Assembly: GCF_030848805.1 (NCBI RefSeq)
Contig: NC_092365.1
Location: 10,919,760 to 10,983,759 of the forward strand
DNA from: Temnothorax longispinosus
Lineage: Eukaryota > Arthropoda > Insecta > Hymenoptera > Formicidae
Direction: 5' to 3'
DNA length: 64,000 nucleotides
This document shows, piece by piece, positions 45,650-56,821 of this stretch (position 1 is the stretch's first letter; every line of letters begins with the position of its first letter). The position numbers and the translations under genes were made by a program. Under the pieces are notes generated by a model. The model was given only the letters and a program-made list of their open reading frames with translations, was not told the origin of the DNA and did not search any database.

Positions 45650-45671
45650 CTGTAGTTTCTTTCCGTAAGGG

Positions 45672-48600
45672 AACATACGTAAGTATAATTCATGTTTCCA
45701 AATGACATCATTCGGTGCAACAGAAATTATATGTGACAATTACATGCCAACGTTCAAAGTGCAAGGGCAAATTTACCATCGTGCTGGATCACTTCTACCA
45801 ATGCCGGATGCAGATTACAAATTTCTTCAGATTTATTTTATGGGGACCAGTGATGAACAAGTTCATCAACGTTGTCGATTCAATTCCGGCACAAATCCAG
45901 AAATTGTTGTTGCATTACAAAATTTATTCAATCAACACAACGAATTACTTCGAATGTTCAGGACGGCATTTGAGCGAATGCCAGCTGATGATTACGTAGT
46001 TGTCATTAGAGCTGACAAAACACCACCGGGCCAACATGAAAGACAATACAACGCACCAACAATTAATGAAGTGGCGATCGTGATAGTTGGTGAAGAATTT
46101 AACTTGCGTGATATAGTTCTTCATCGTAGAGATGGTAATGTTCAGCGAGTCTCAGAAACTCATCGCTCATACGATGCATTGCAATATCCAATTTTATTCT
46201 GGCAAGGAGAAGATGGATATCATTTCAACATTAAAATGATAAATCCACAAACAGATGAGGAGACCAATAAGAAAGTTAGTGCCATGAATTACTATTCATA
46301 TCGATTAATGATTCGTGAGAACGCAGACAATCACATTTTAAAATGTCGCCAATTGTTTCATCAATACATTGTTGATATGTATGCAAAAATCGAGACTGAG
46401 CAACTTCTCTTCATTCGATTGAATCAAACCAAGCTGCGCTCAGAACAATATATTCATTTACGCGATGCAATTGCTATTGATAGCAATCCAAATGAATTGG
46501 GAAAGATGGTCATACTGCCGAGTACATTCACAGGAAGTCCACGGCACATGCATGAATACGCACAAGATGCAATGACTTATGTTCGCGCATACGGCCGTCC
46601 AGATTTATTCATCACATTTACATGCATACGTACGTGGGATGAAATTAAAGAACTTTTGTTGCCTGGACAATCGTCTGCGGATCGCCATGACATCATCGCA
46701 CGTGTGTTCAAACAAAAATTGAAATCTATGATGGATTTTATTGTTAAACATCATGTTTTTGGAGAGACACGCTGTTGGATGTATTCTATTGAATGGCAAA
46801 AAAGAGGATTACCGCATGCACATATTTTGATTTGGTTGATCGACAAAATTACACCAGACAAAATTGATGAAGTCATCTTAGCAGAAATACCAGATGTCTA
46901 AAATGATCCAGGCTTATTCGAAGTCGTTACCAAAAACAATATTCATGATCCATGTGAGGCAATCAACAACAATTCTCCGTGCATGAAGGATGGAAAATGC
47001 ACGAAACGCTATCTAAGAGACTTACACTCCGAAACTATCACTGGAAATGATGGATATCCACAATATCGTCGAAGATCAACTAAAGATGGTGGTAAATTGA
47101 TCACTATAAAAGTTCGTAACAATAATATTGAGGTCGATAATCGTTGGGTTGTGCCGTATTCACCATTACTCTCAAAAACGTTCAAAGCACATATAAATGT
47201 CGAGTACTGCAATTCGGTGAAATCGATTAAATACATTTGCAAATATGTCAACAAAGGAAGCGATATGGCAGTTTTTGGAGTGGAAAATGCATTTGCACCA
47301 ATCGATGAAATCGAACAATATTAATTGGGACGCTACATTAGTAGCAATGAAGCTGTTTGGCGTATTTTCTCATTTCCAATTCATGAACGTCATCCAACAG
47401 TTATTCATTTGGCAGTACATCTTGAAAATGGACAGCGCGTGTATTTCACAACGGAAAATGTACATGCAAGAGCATTATCGCCACCGCATACAACGTTAAC
47501 TGTGTTCTTCTCATTGTGCATAGACGATTTGTTCGCAAGAACACTACTTTATTCAGAAGTGCCAAAATACTACACATGGAATGCATCAGCGAAAAAGTTT
47601 CAACGTCGTAAACAAGGCAAGCCAGTTGAAGGACATTCGAATTTATATTCATCCAACGCGTTAGGCCGTCTGTACACAGTTCATCCTAACAATCAAGAAT
47701 GTTTTTACTTGCAATTACTGTTAGTTAACGTACGTGGATCGAAATCGTTCCAAGAACTGAGAACAGTAAATGGTGAATTATGTACGACCTATCGAGAAGC
47801 TTGCCAAAAATTGAATCTTCTTGAAAACGATGCACATTGGGACACAACACTCAATGATGCATCGAATACTGCTCAACCACAGCAAATACGTATGTTATTT
47901 GCGATAATATTGACAATGTGTTTCCCATCAAATCCGAAAGATCTTTGGGAAAAATACAAAGATTATATGAGTGAAGACATCTTATGTCGTTTAGAATCAA
48001 CGAATCATAATAAAGATATGCAATTTACACCAAACGTGTATAATGAAGCGTTGGTTTTGATTGAGGATATATGTTTAGTAATCGCTAACAAAGGACTGGT
48101 AAATTTGGGTGTGTGTGCTCCGAATCGATTTGCAAATGACGTTTATGATCGTGATTTACAACGTGAAACACACTTCGATATTGATGATTTGGGTACATTT
48201 GTTGAAACGAATCTTCCGAAATTGGTTCCAGAACAACGAATTGTATACGACACAATAATGTAAGCAATTACAAATCAAAGCGGCGAATTGTACTTCATAG
48301 ATGCGCCTGGAGGTACAGGCAAAACTTTTCTTATTTCACTCATTTTGGCAACCATTCGATCACGGAATAAAATTGCACTGGCAATTGCATCATCTGGAAT
48401 TGCGGCAACGCTTTTGGATGGTGGTCGAACAGCGCATTCAGCACTAAAATTGCCGTTGAATTTGCAAATCACTGATACGCCAACATGCAATATCACTAAA
48501 AATTCCGGAATGGGCAAAGTTCTTAAAAAATGTAAACTTATCATATGGGACGAATGCACAATGGCTCATAAAAAAGCATTGGAAGCGCTTGATCGTACAT

Positions 48601-49589
48601 TAAAAGATTTGAGGGGAAATGGACAGCCCTTCGGTAGAGCACTAATTTTATTGTCTAGTGATTTTCGACAAACTCTGCCAGTTACATCACGTTCAACCCC
48701 CGCTGATGAAATTAATGCATGTCTCAAATCATCAGTTTTATGGCGACATGTAAAGAAATTGACTTTAAAAATCAATATGCGTGTTCAATTACAAAATGAT
48801 GCATCCGCCGAAGGTTTCGCAAAACAATTGTTGGATATTGGAAATGGAAAGATTGAAATTGATAGATCTACACAATGTATCACGTTGTCAACAAACTTTT
48901 GTAAGATGACATCAACCAAAGAAGAATTGATTCTAAAAGTTTTCCCAAATATCGCATGTAATTACAAAAATCATCATTGGCTTAGTGCACGTGTAATATT
49001 AGCAGCTAGGAACAATGATGTAAATGCCATCAACTTTACCATTCAAAATGGAATACCAGGCGAAGCGACAACGTATAAGTCCATTGATACTGTAATGAAT
49101 CAAAACGAGGTTGTCAATTACCCAACGGAATTCTTGAATTCATTAGATTTGCCTGGTATGCCACCGCACAGTTTAACATTGAAAATTGGCGTGCCTATCA
49201 TTCTTCTCCGAAACATCAATCCACCAAGACTTTGCAATGGTACAAGACTTTCGGTGAAAAAAATGATGAACAATGTCATTGAAGCTACAATTTTGAATGG
49301 AAAATTCAAGGGGGAAGATGTACTGTTGCCACGTATTCCAATGATCCCAACAGATATGCCATTTGAATTTAAACGTTTGCAGTTTCCGGTGCGACTCGCT
49401 TTTGCAATGACGATCAACAAAGCACAAGGACAATCGCTGCAAGTGTGTGGGCTATATTTGGAGAATCCGTGCTTCTCACATGGACAATTGTATGTGGGCT
49501 GCTCACGCGTCGGAAAACCTAATGATTTATTCGTTTACGCACCAAACGGAAAAACAAAAAATATCGTGTATCCTCAAGTACTCGATTAA
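45672..49589 (+). pseudogene. Helitron RepHel (HUH Rep plus PIF1 helicase), three stop codons
   Basis: One frame runs from the CMC junction to 49589: CFQMTSFGATEII, Helitron_like_N (ILPSTFTGSPRHMHEYAQDA, LFITFTC), HUH motif EWQKRGLPHAHILIWL, Rep tyrosines in SIKYICKYVNKG, then PIF1 helicase: Walker A DAPGGTGKTFLISL, SGIAATLL, KKCKLIIWDECTMAH, LLSSDFRQTLPV and FAMTINKAQGQSLQ. In-frame stops occur at 46899 (DV*ND), 47322 (QY*LGRY) and 48261 (TIM*AI); the latter two look like CAA to TAA. All catalytic motifs are otherwise present, so decay is mild. With the N-terminal part (34132-34727) the protein would be about 1,500 residues, normal for RepHel. Confidence 0.93.
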
Positions 49590-49837
49590 ATAAATAAAAT
49601 TAGAAGGACAGTTTAAAATGTTTTCGGGATGAACATGAACACGTTCAATAAAAAAGAAAAAATGTATATTAATTTTTCTAATTTCATTGAATTTCCGTAT
49701 TTCTGAACTGATTTCGACGTAGAGCTTCTCGCGGTGAGAGTCGGACAACGGTAGAAATAATTTGTCGGGTAAAAAACGTAAACAGTTTCATAATTTTTAA
49801 TAAATTTTGGAAATGATATTGATTGGCCACACTCTAA

Positions 49838-49868
49838 TCTCGGGCGAAGCCGAGACGGGGCATGCTAG
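49838..49868 (+). other. Helitron 3' terminator hairpin and CTAG end
   Basis: Stem TCTCGG/CCGAGA with loop GCGAAG, then CGGGGCATG and CTAG, followed by the host T. Confidence 0.93.
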
Positions 49869-51251
49869 TTTATTATAAATATCCACCGAACAATTGTCAG
49901 CATATAACCTTACGGCGTCTATAGGGATGTTATCTTCTGTCGTTTCTCTTGATCTTATTAGATCAATATTGTTTTCAGACATTGTTCCTCTCGCAAGATT
50001 GTTAAGTGCTTCAATAAAATTTTTATCTTCTTTTTGTCTCATTACTTTCGTTAATTCAAATAATTCAAATTCGCTCCATAATACATTTTCTGAAAAAACG
50101 CTTAACATGCTTGATTTAGGTGGGAGATATATCGAAGTATCCATAACCGGTGGTAATTGATAAAGATCTCCTACCATCAAAACAGAAACCCCACCAAAGC
50201 TTCTGTCTCGACCCATTATTTGTCTTAATCGTGTATCAATTCGACTAAACATCGTATTACCCACCATCGATATTTCGTCTATAATTAATAATTTTAATCC
50301 AAATAAATTCTCTCGTATAATATTAGCCACATCTTCTGACAATTCTGGCATTTGTCCTCCGTATTGTGTTACTGGCAAAGCAAAAGCTGTGTGTAACGTT
50401 GTTCCACCTATTAAAAATGCTGCTTTGCCAGAGGGTGCACATAATAATACTTTCACTTTATTATTATTTTCACCAGGCATATCATCAAAGTAATGCAGCA
50501 ATACCTGATAAATCGCATTAATCACTTTGCTTTTTCCCACACCAGCAGATCCGCTTAAAAATAGTCTAATTGGTAACAATTGGTAACAATTGGTTCTATT
50601 CTTGAAACAATGTAAAACATGCATTGTAATTTCTCGTTGTTTATCATTTAATTCGCGAAATATATTCATCATTTCTTCTTTTGTAACTTTAGATGGACTA
50701 CTTATTTTCCTTTTATTTTTATTTAAGCCATCTGCAATACCAGTTTGAGTAAATATATCTACCTCTTGCTCCTTTTCTACATTTGTTTTTATAAAAGATT
50801 CTATTTCTTTATCTTCAATATCTTGCTGATCTTTTTGTGCTTGATCTAATGCATCGTTAATTTCTGCATCACCTATAACTGAATATTTCTTTTTATTCTC
50901 TTCTATTTTTTGAATATTTTCCATGTAAATTCGCTCACAATCTTGTGTCTCTACATCGTTTAATTTATTTTTCCATGGTAAAAATAATAAAACTTGTTCT
51001 CTGAAATAATTATATCGATCTTGTTGCAATTTACATCGATTAAATATAATAATTTTCAATTTATTTCGTTGTTTAATTTCACCGTCTTCATTATAATCAT
51101 CATCGCTATCACTTTCATTTTTATAATTTTTATGTTCTAAGTTCACCGCAAAATCTGCAAGACAAACCTCAGAATATTTAGAATAATTTCGATTCTCGTA
51201 CTTTTCGATAATCTTTTTGTAATAGATATCCGTTGAATCCTCGTTAATTTT
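49869..51251 (-). pseudogene. Helentron PIF1 helicase, N-terminal half
   Basis: Minus-strand frame with LNDKQREITMHVLHCFKNR, Walker A LFLSGSAGVGKSKVINAIY, VLLCAPSGKAAFLIGGTTLH, the DEIS box LKLLIIDEISMVGNTMF and GGVSVLMVGDLYQLPPV. It ends at DNCSVDIYNK exactly where the Helitron is inserted; the next host codons resume at 32539. The start of this segment joins the Rep segment in the same frame through one TAA at about 51256. Confidence 0.9.
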
Positions 51252-52531
51252 TTTTTAATGTTTTTGGTTTTTCAACATTCGTACACGCTCTTTTTGCGGA
51301 GAAGTGTTAATATAAATAACAGCTCTACTAGAAAATGAAAGTGGTAGACCGAGAACGTGATAAACTGCTTCTTGTGCAGACATAGTATTACCGTTTATGA
51401 AAATGTTAGCAATCTTTCTAAACTTTCGTCTAATATCTAAATTTCCATTTTCCAAATCTTTTGATGCCTCTCTTAATAATCGTGATAGGCCTGCATCGAC
51501 TTTTGTAATATAATTAATCATATACGAAGCACAACTATATGGATCTAATACAAATTGTATATCCATATTTGATTCGAGAAGTGTCAATATTATTTTGTTG
51601 TACGCATTAATTGCAACTTCGTTGCTTTGTCTTTTTAAAAAAATCTTAGTTTTTGATAAAGTGCTTCTGATTGCATGAATGTAATCTCTCTCAGTCATTT
51701 CTAAACGTTCCAACATTTCCTCGAAAGAAATTAGTATATTCTTTTTTTAAATTCTTGCATCATCTCTTTAATTTTTTGACATTTGATTTGTAATTTTTAG
51801 TTTTCTCCTTTTCTTCTAAGGGTTTAAGAATCAACGTATTTTTCATAACAAACATCGGAAAGTTAAACCTACACAAATATTTATTTCTTCTACCTTTGTA
51901 ACATGTCGGCTTATGTCGATGTATCTGCAAACGTATTAATGGATTTTTATCGTCGTAATGACAAGTAATAATTTTATTAATCCACTTTATTAACTTTTCA
52001 TTTTCGTTATCATTTTCTTCATTATAAATTGGAGCATTTTCGCAATATAAAAGATTATGCGTATGAACTGATCTTCTAGCTTGGAATTCTCTCCTCTGAA
52101 AGTAATCAACAACGTAATTTTCTCCAAATAAACCATGTTCATTTTGCAATATTGTCATAATCTGATTGAATCTTTCTTCTATATATCGTACACACGTTAC
52201 CGGATCTTCTCTGATCAACTTAGTTTTCTCTGCCATATCCAAATTTATAGCACCATGAATGCTGATGTTTATATTTTCTTGTAATTTGTATATAAAATTT
52301 TTAATAAATCAGGATTTTTGTGTTCACATGCAGAAAAGGTAATAAACAATGTTGGAACTCCACATTGTCTAATCATGCCAAGTAAATGCTTTTTCTTGCT
52401 TTCCCAATATGATGGTGACGACCTCATTTGTTTCAAAAATCTATATCCATCGTCATGACGGATAGAATCATTTAAAAAATTTTGATCTTTAATTTTTTTA
52501 GCAGTTAAGTTTTTATTTCTCTTTACTCTTT
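51252..52531 (-). pseudogene. Helentron Rep (HUH) domain
   Basis: From right to left: FLKQMRSSPSYWESKKKH, LGMIRQCGVPTLFITFSA, then DPVTCVRYIEERFNQIM, the HUH motif FQARRSVHTHNLLYCENAP and, after a frame change near 51740 in an A-rich run, the tyrosines of DPYSCASYMINYITKVDA. This is the nicking domain of rolling-circle transposases. One frameshift and a terminal TAA (51255-51257) separate it from the helicase. Another small frame break exists around 52250. Confidence 0.85.
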
Positions 52532-52535
52532 TTAA

Positions 52536-53362
52536 GGAGGCTCTTACCCGGCTGCTCTAATCAATGTAGCAACCGAAAAATTATTATTAATAATTGGTTA
52601 TAAAATTATCGGAAAATTAAATAAAAAAATAAATAATGATTTTTACATAGTGTAAGAGTAAGTTATATGTTCTATTAGTGTAAATATTAAAATTTATACA
52701 ATAAGTCAGTTGACTACGTCAGTGCTAAAGAGCAGAATAATAACATGCGCGTGTTACAACGTCGTCTGTAGCAGTCTGCAGCTAAGTGAGGTGTAGCCGT
52801 GTAGCGTTGTAGCGATTGATGCGATGAAGAGATGGAGCCAAAAGAAAGATATAACGTGAGAATGCTGAGAGGGAAAATGAAAGGAAAATTCTCGAAAATA
52901 AAGGTTGTCAATGCGCGAGAGAATAATTATGCCGCTACCATACAGCGCAGAAAAAAGACATGTGCAAGTGAGGTTAGAAAGAAACTTCGCGCGATTTTGA
53001 CACTCGGAAGATCATTCGCCTAACCTGTCGTACGTCATATTAAAACTACAATATCTTTTATAACTCATCGTCAACACCAAGTTTTCTTCTTATCATTAGA
53101 AAGATTATTATTTTAACTACAATTTCTTAGTTTTTTGTTTACCTGGCTCGCAAACTTGCCAAGAAAATACATCACTTCCGGTAAAAATTTTAGTGTTTAC
53201 CATATGCCCTGTGTTAAAAATGCGAATTTCAATACTGATATTTTTAAAATTTTTATCGTCAACCTATGCTAAAGTTTTGGGCATCGGTTCATTGTGGTTC
53301 ACTTTACAACATAATTTAATTTCATAAAGATCTGTCGTTTTATGATCGAGGTAAGAGCCTCC
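52536..53362. mobile_element. TTAA-flanked short TIR element, 827 bp, in the Helentron gene
   Basis: Ends GGAGGCTCTTACC on both sides (52536 and, inverted, 53350-53362) with TTAA at 52532-52535 and 53363-53366. Insert plus duplication is 831 bases, a multiple of three. TTAA duplications are typical of piggyBac and Kolobok; the ends do not start CCC, so Kolobok-like is more likely, but this is inference. A 63-codon basic frame (52832-53023, MEPKERYNVRMLRGKMKGKF) may be a relic exon or chance. Confidence 0.78.
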
Positions 53363-54349
53363 TTAAGCAAATATTTAAATTTGACATTACTGATCTTTCT
53401 AATTTTTTTTTAGCCATAAATAAAATCCTTGTAGGTTGACACGATCTTTTGTCTCTATGTCTGACTTCAAATTTAATTCTTTCAGAGTATGACAATTTAT
53501 TTCTTTATTTAAAATTTCTGTTCCATAAATTTTTGGAAAGCATAATTCATCAATATTTTCCGTTAAATGCCAAGGTACTGGAAATTTGTTTTGTCCCGGT
53601 GCTATAATTGCTATATTTTCAGATATTTTTTTATTCCTATCTATAATGAGAACTTCGTCAATTGATTCAAAAGAAACCGATTCTTCAGAATCTGAATTAT
53701 CGTTGTGTTCTTCTAAATTTAATCGATTTATTGTATTCGTGCAACTATAGCACTTATCATTATTATCTACAATAAAATCCAACTCTGCATTAAAATTTTT
53801 GTTATATTTTTTAAAGAATTTATCGTCAATTTTTATATTGTTTTTTATATACAAAGGAGTATGTCGTAAATATTCCAAAGCTTCACAAATTTTAGCTGGT
53901 TTTATGGTTTCATACATATAATCAGACTTGTGTTCCAGGTTCTTTTTTAGTTTTATTTGTATAGTCGACATTTCGTCAAAACTTCTAGGTAAAATATTTA
54001 TCATCTCATTGATTTCAACTGGAATATTAACAATACTTCCTTTTAATGATAATTGTGGGTTAATAGCAAACGGTTGTAATGCTTTTATTTGCATGAATGG
54101 TATATATGGTGATACCATTCTTTCTTCAACTGCTGTCAAATCTGTTACGACCTTTGGCACATTATTGAATCTTAAATCTTCGTTTGCTGTTGTTTTTGGA
54201 AGCTGTCCTAATGTGATATATCTTTTACAAGTCTTATACAAATATATTCCGGTGAGTTATTGATAATTGTATTAATGAATTCATCAATATCCATCCTTGT
54301 GCCAATCAACTTATTTCGTATTTTGGTAATATTAAAATGCTCTACAGAT
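53363..54349 (-). pseudogene. Helentron DUF6570-like domain
   Basis: RYITLGQLPKTTANEDLRF, then DLTAVEERMVSPYIPFMQIK, GSIVNIPVEINEMINILPR and CEALEYLRHTPLYIKNN match the region that precedes Rep in Helitron-family proteins. A serine/acidic spacer and PVPWHLTENIDELCFPKIY follow. The frame is lost in an A-run near 53405 and at the 5' side in a T-run near 54350-54370. Confidence 0.75.
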
Positions 54350-55232
54350 TTAAAAAAAAAAAAAAAAAAATTTCACAACACATACTATATCTGGTCCAAA
54401 TTTTCTGTTTTTTAAATATTTCATTATCAATACATTATGATAATATTCAGTATCTTTAATGCCGTAGTTTGTAGAATTGCTGTAGTTTTCTCTATGTTTG
54501 AAAAAATCATCTAATCTTAACAATCTTTTACGTTCAATATAAAAAATTCTTTCATTTGCGTTGTAGTTAAGATCTTCCCGTAACGTGCGCAAAACTTGTA
54601 TTCTATCTCTATTTTTTATTTGTTCATTTATCTGGTAACTTGTATCTTTTCTTTTAACTTTCATTCTTTCTACATTTTTCTCCTTCTCCGATTCTTTGTA
54701 TAATTGTTCTTTTCGAATGACTTTCATTCTTTCTACATTTTTCTCCTTTTCCGATTCTTTATATAATTGTTCTTTTCGAATTATTTTCATTCTTTGTAGA
54801 TTTTTGTCGCTCTCTGCTTCTTTAAACATTTGATTTTGACGTTTATTTATTATTCTTTGCTGATTCCAGTCTCTTTCTTTCTTTTTATACATAGGATCTT
54901 GACGTATTTGTGTCATGCGTTGTCTGTTTTTTTTCTTTCGGCTCCTCTTTCTTTACTTTGGTGTTGTATATTTTCTTTTATCATATTTTCAATGTCATCA
55001 TTCTTTATATCATTAATATCATTGTCATTTGTTATTTTTTTATTAATTACATTTTGCGTATTGTCTTTATCAGTTGAAAAACAATCATATTCACGTTTAC
55101 GTTTCATGTTTCTTTTTTTGGTATCTTTCTTTTGTTTTTTTCTTTATATTCTTTATCAGATCGTAATTTACGCATCAACAATTTATTGTCATTATTTTTT
55201 GAATTTACACTTTTTTTCTTTAATTTTGGCAT
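54350..55232 (-). pseudogene. Helentron basic N-terminal region with 20-residue repeats
   Basis: Starts near 55232 (MPKLKKKSVNSKNNDNKL), breaks near 55107, and contains tandem charged repeats (KEQLYKESEKEKNVERMKV and variants) before GPDIVCVV. Lysine/glutamate-rich leader repeats precede the zinc region in many Helitron proteins, as in the plus-strand Helitron at 34132. Frames change at A/T runs. Confidence 0.6.
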
Positions 55233-56530
55233 TTTAATAGTTAAAATTTTTTTAGTTGCCTTTTTTATCAAATATTTTTTTTTCTTATGTTTATTATGCC
55301 AGTTCGCCTTTTCACTCTCTTTTTGATTTCCTTTATTTTTAGTTATTTTTATCTGCTGTTTTTCTATCTCTCACGTGCTAATTCTGTTTGATTTGCATAA
55401 AAATAATTCATTTTTTAAATAATTGTATCATATTCTATAAATAGTCCAGTCGAGATAGACAGAAAAAGTTGCTGAAAACGAAGAAAGTTCTGTATGCGAT
55501 TTTTTTTGTATGTTTCGGAGGATCAGTTCGAAAATATCAACTCTAGTGGAAAAAGGATAAGGACCAACTTTGTACAGAATTTCATTCCCTACAACTTTGA
55601 TTATTATTGTTTATGCGCTAAAGTCGAAAATAATAGACTACCTATGACCCTTCAAAACATAAAAAAAAATCGTGTCCCTGACTTTTTTCGATTTCTAATG
55701 CTATCTCAACTGAATTAAAAATTCATTAAATATAAAAAATATGTTACTCAGTCAAAAATTTTCTGATAAATTAATACATGTTTTTTATAAATGACGTAGT
55801 TAACTCTAATATTTACGTCGTGCGATGATTTACGCCGCAAAAGTCATAAAAAGTAGAAGGAATGAAGGTAATTTACTCGCAATCACTCTGTTATGTATCT
55901 TTAATATTGTCATCTCACACAGCACTATCTGTGGCATATGTAGATTGACATACAAATTTAATCGAATATTTTGTACAATAAATCTATTTATCGGCGCTTA
56001 TTACGCGTAGCAGGTCATGTGTTGCACGAAAAGTTTTGTCGGGCGTATTAATATTGGTTACAAGATAGAAGATTTCTAGAAACTCGAGAACTTCTCTAAT
56101 CTGTAGCTAATTAATATAACATGCTTACAATATCAGCCTAGTCTGTCACACTTTTCCTAAATGTGAAATGATGGTTTCCGGTTATATTGGCGCGGTAGCG
56201 CTTTGTGCCAACAATTGCAGTTTATTTCCCGCCCGCGAAAAAAAAATTATATATAATTATACAATATAATTATATATATAATTATATATATATATAATTA
56301 TATATAAATATATATAATTATATATAAATATATATGATTATATATGAATTTTGTCTCTATATGTGAATTCATATATGATTATATATGGACATATATAATT
56401 CCAAATATATTTTTTCATTTTAAAGGGTGAAGTCTGTACTTTAAGGAACCATTATTAGATTTTGAATTTAGCCTCCCTCCCTTTCGCCGTTTTTTCAAAA
56501 GGACGTGTTACGTCTCTAAAAAATTGCTTA
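55233..56530. other. AT-rich DNA, no gene recognised
   Basis: Probably the 5' flank of the Helentron up to about 55460, then anonymous AT-rich sequence. 56245-56400 is an alternating AT microsatellite (ATATATAATTAT units). Confidence 0.5.
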
Positions 56531-56821
56531 TCTATATATATAAAGCACGGAGAAAAAGTTACGGTTGCTACAACAGAATAATGCTGTTAATTTTTGCCCA
56601 TCCATACAAAAGGGTTATGGAAACCATAGTACTCTGGAAGTGACCTATGGTTTCCATATAGTTTCCATATGGTTGCCCTAACCTTAGTGAGGGTAGCTAC
56701 TATATGGATGTTGCAACCATAATATATGGATGTTACAACCATAATAACAAATATTCACCCGACAAAAAAAAATTATTTATTTCGAAATTTTATTACTATT
56801 TTTTAACTAAATTTGTTTCTT

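Larger units (their letters stand above)
34728..45671. mobile_element. CMC (EnSpm-like) DNA transposon, 10.9 kb, with BEN-domain cargo gene
   Basis: Inverted ends of 22 bp, CCCTTACGGAAAGAAACTAC and two further bases at 34728-34749, are mirrored exactly at 45650-45671. The 2-bp duplication AA (34726-34727 and 45672-45673) follows from the restored Helitron reading frame (LAN|IRKYNS). The ends are not CACTA; the superfamily call rests on the tnp2-like transposase at 35597-38862. Subterminal zones at both ends repeat TGTAAT and ACTACAC motifs, as in EnSpm elements. Two genes diverge from a central promoter: transposase leftward, BEN-domain gene rightward. Confidence 0.85.
32540..49868 (+). mobile_element. 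Plus-strand Helitron, 17.3 kb, inserted at A|T
   Basis: The left end TCTATATATATAAAAATAAA starts at 32540 after an A. The right end has a 6-bp stem (TCTCGG 49838-49843, CCGAGA 49850-49855), then CGGGGCATGCTAG ending at 49868 and followed by T. These are the classic 5'-TC and 3' hairpin plus CTAG ends, inserted between A and T with no duplication. It carries a RepHel gene split by a CMC transposon, leaving about 6.4 kb of Helitron proper. Three stop codons in RepHel make this copy defective. Confidence 0.92.
30247..55460 (-). mobile_element. Helentron (Helitron2-like), minus strand, heavily interrupted
   Basis: From right to left the minus strand encodes a basic coiled N-terminus, a DUF6570-like domain, a HUH Rep domain, a PIF1 helicase, an endonuclease/exonuclease/phosphatase domain and a Ulp1-like protease. 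This is the Rep-Hel-EN architecture of Helentrons plus a protease. A plus-strand Helitron (32540-49868) splits the helicase and a MITE (52536-53362) splits the region before Rep. Several frameshifts and stops show that it is dead. The true ends were not identified; the limits given are those of recognisable content. Confidence 0.75.

Noticed and set aside
52832..53023. Basic 63-codon ORF in the TTAA element as a transposase exon
   Set aside because: No recognisable motif or splice partner; kept only as a remark.
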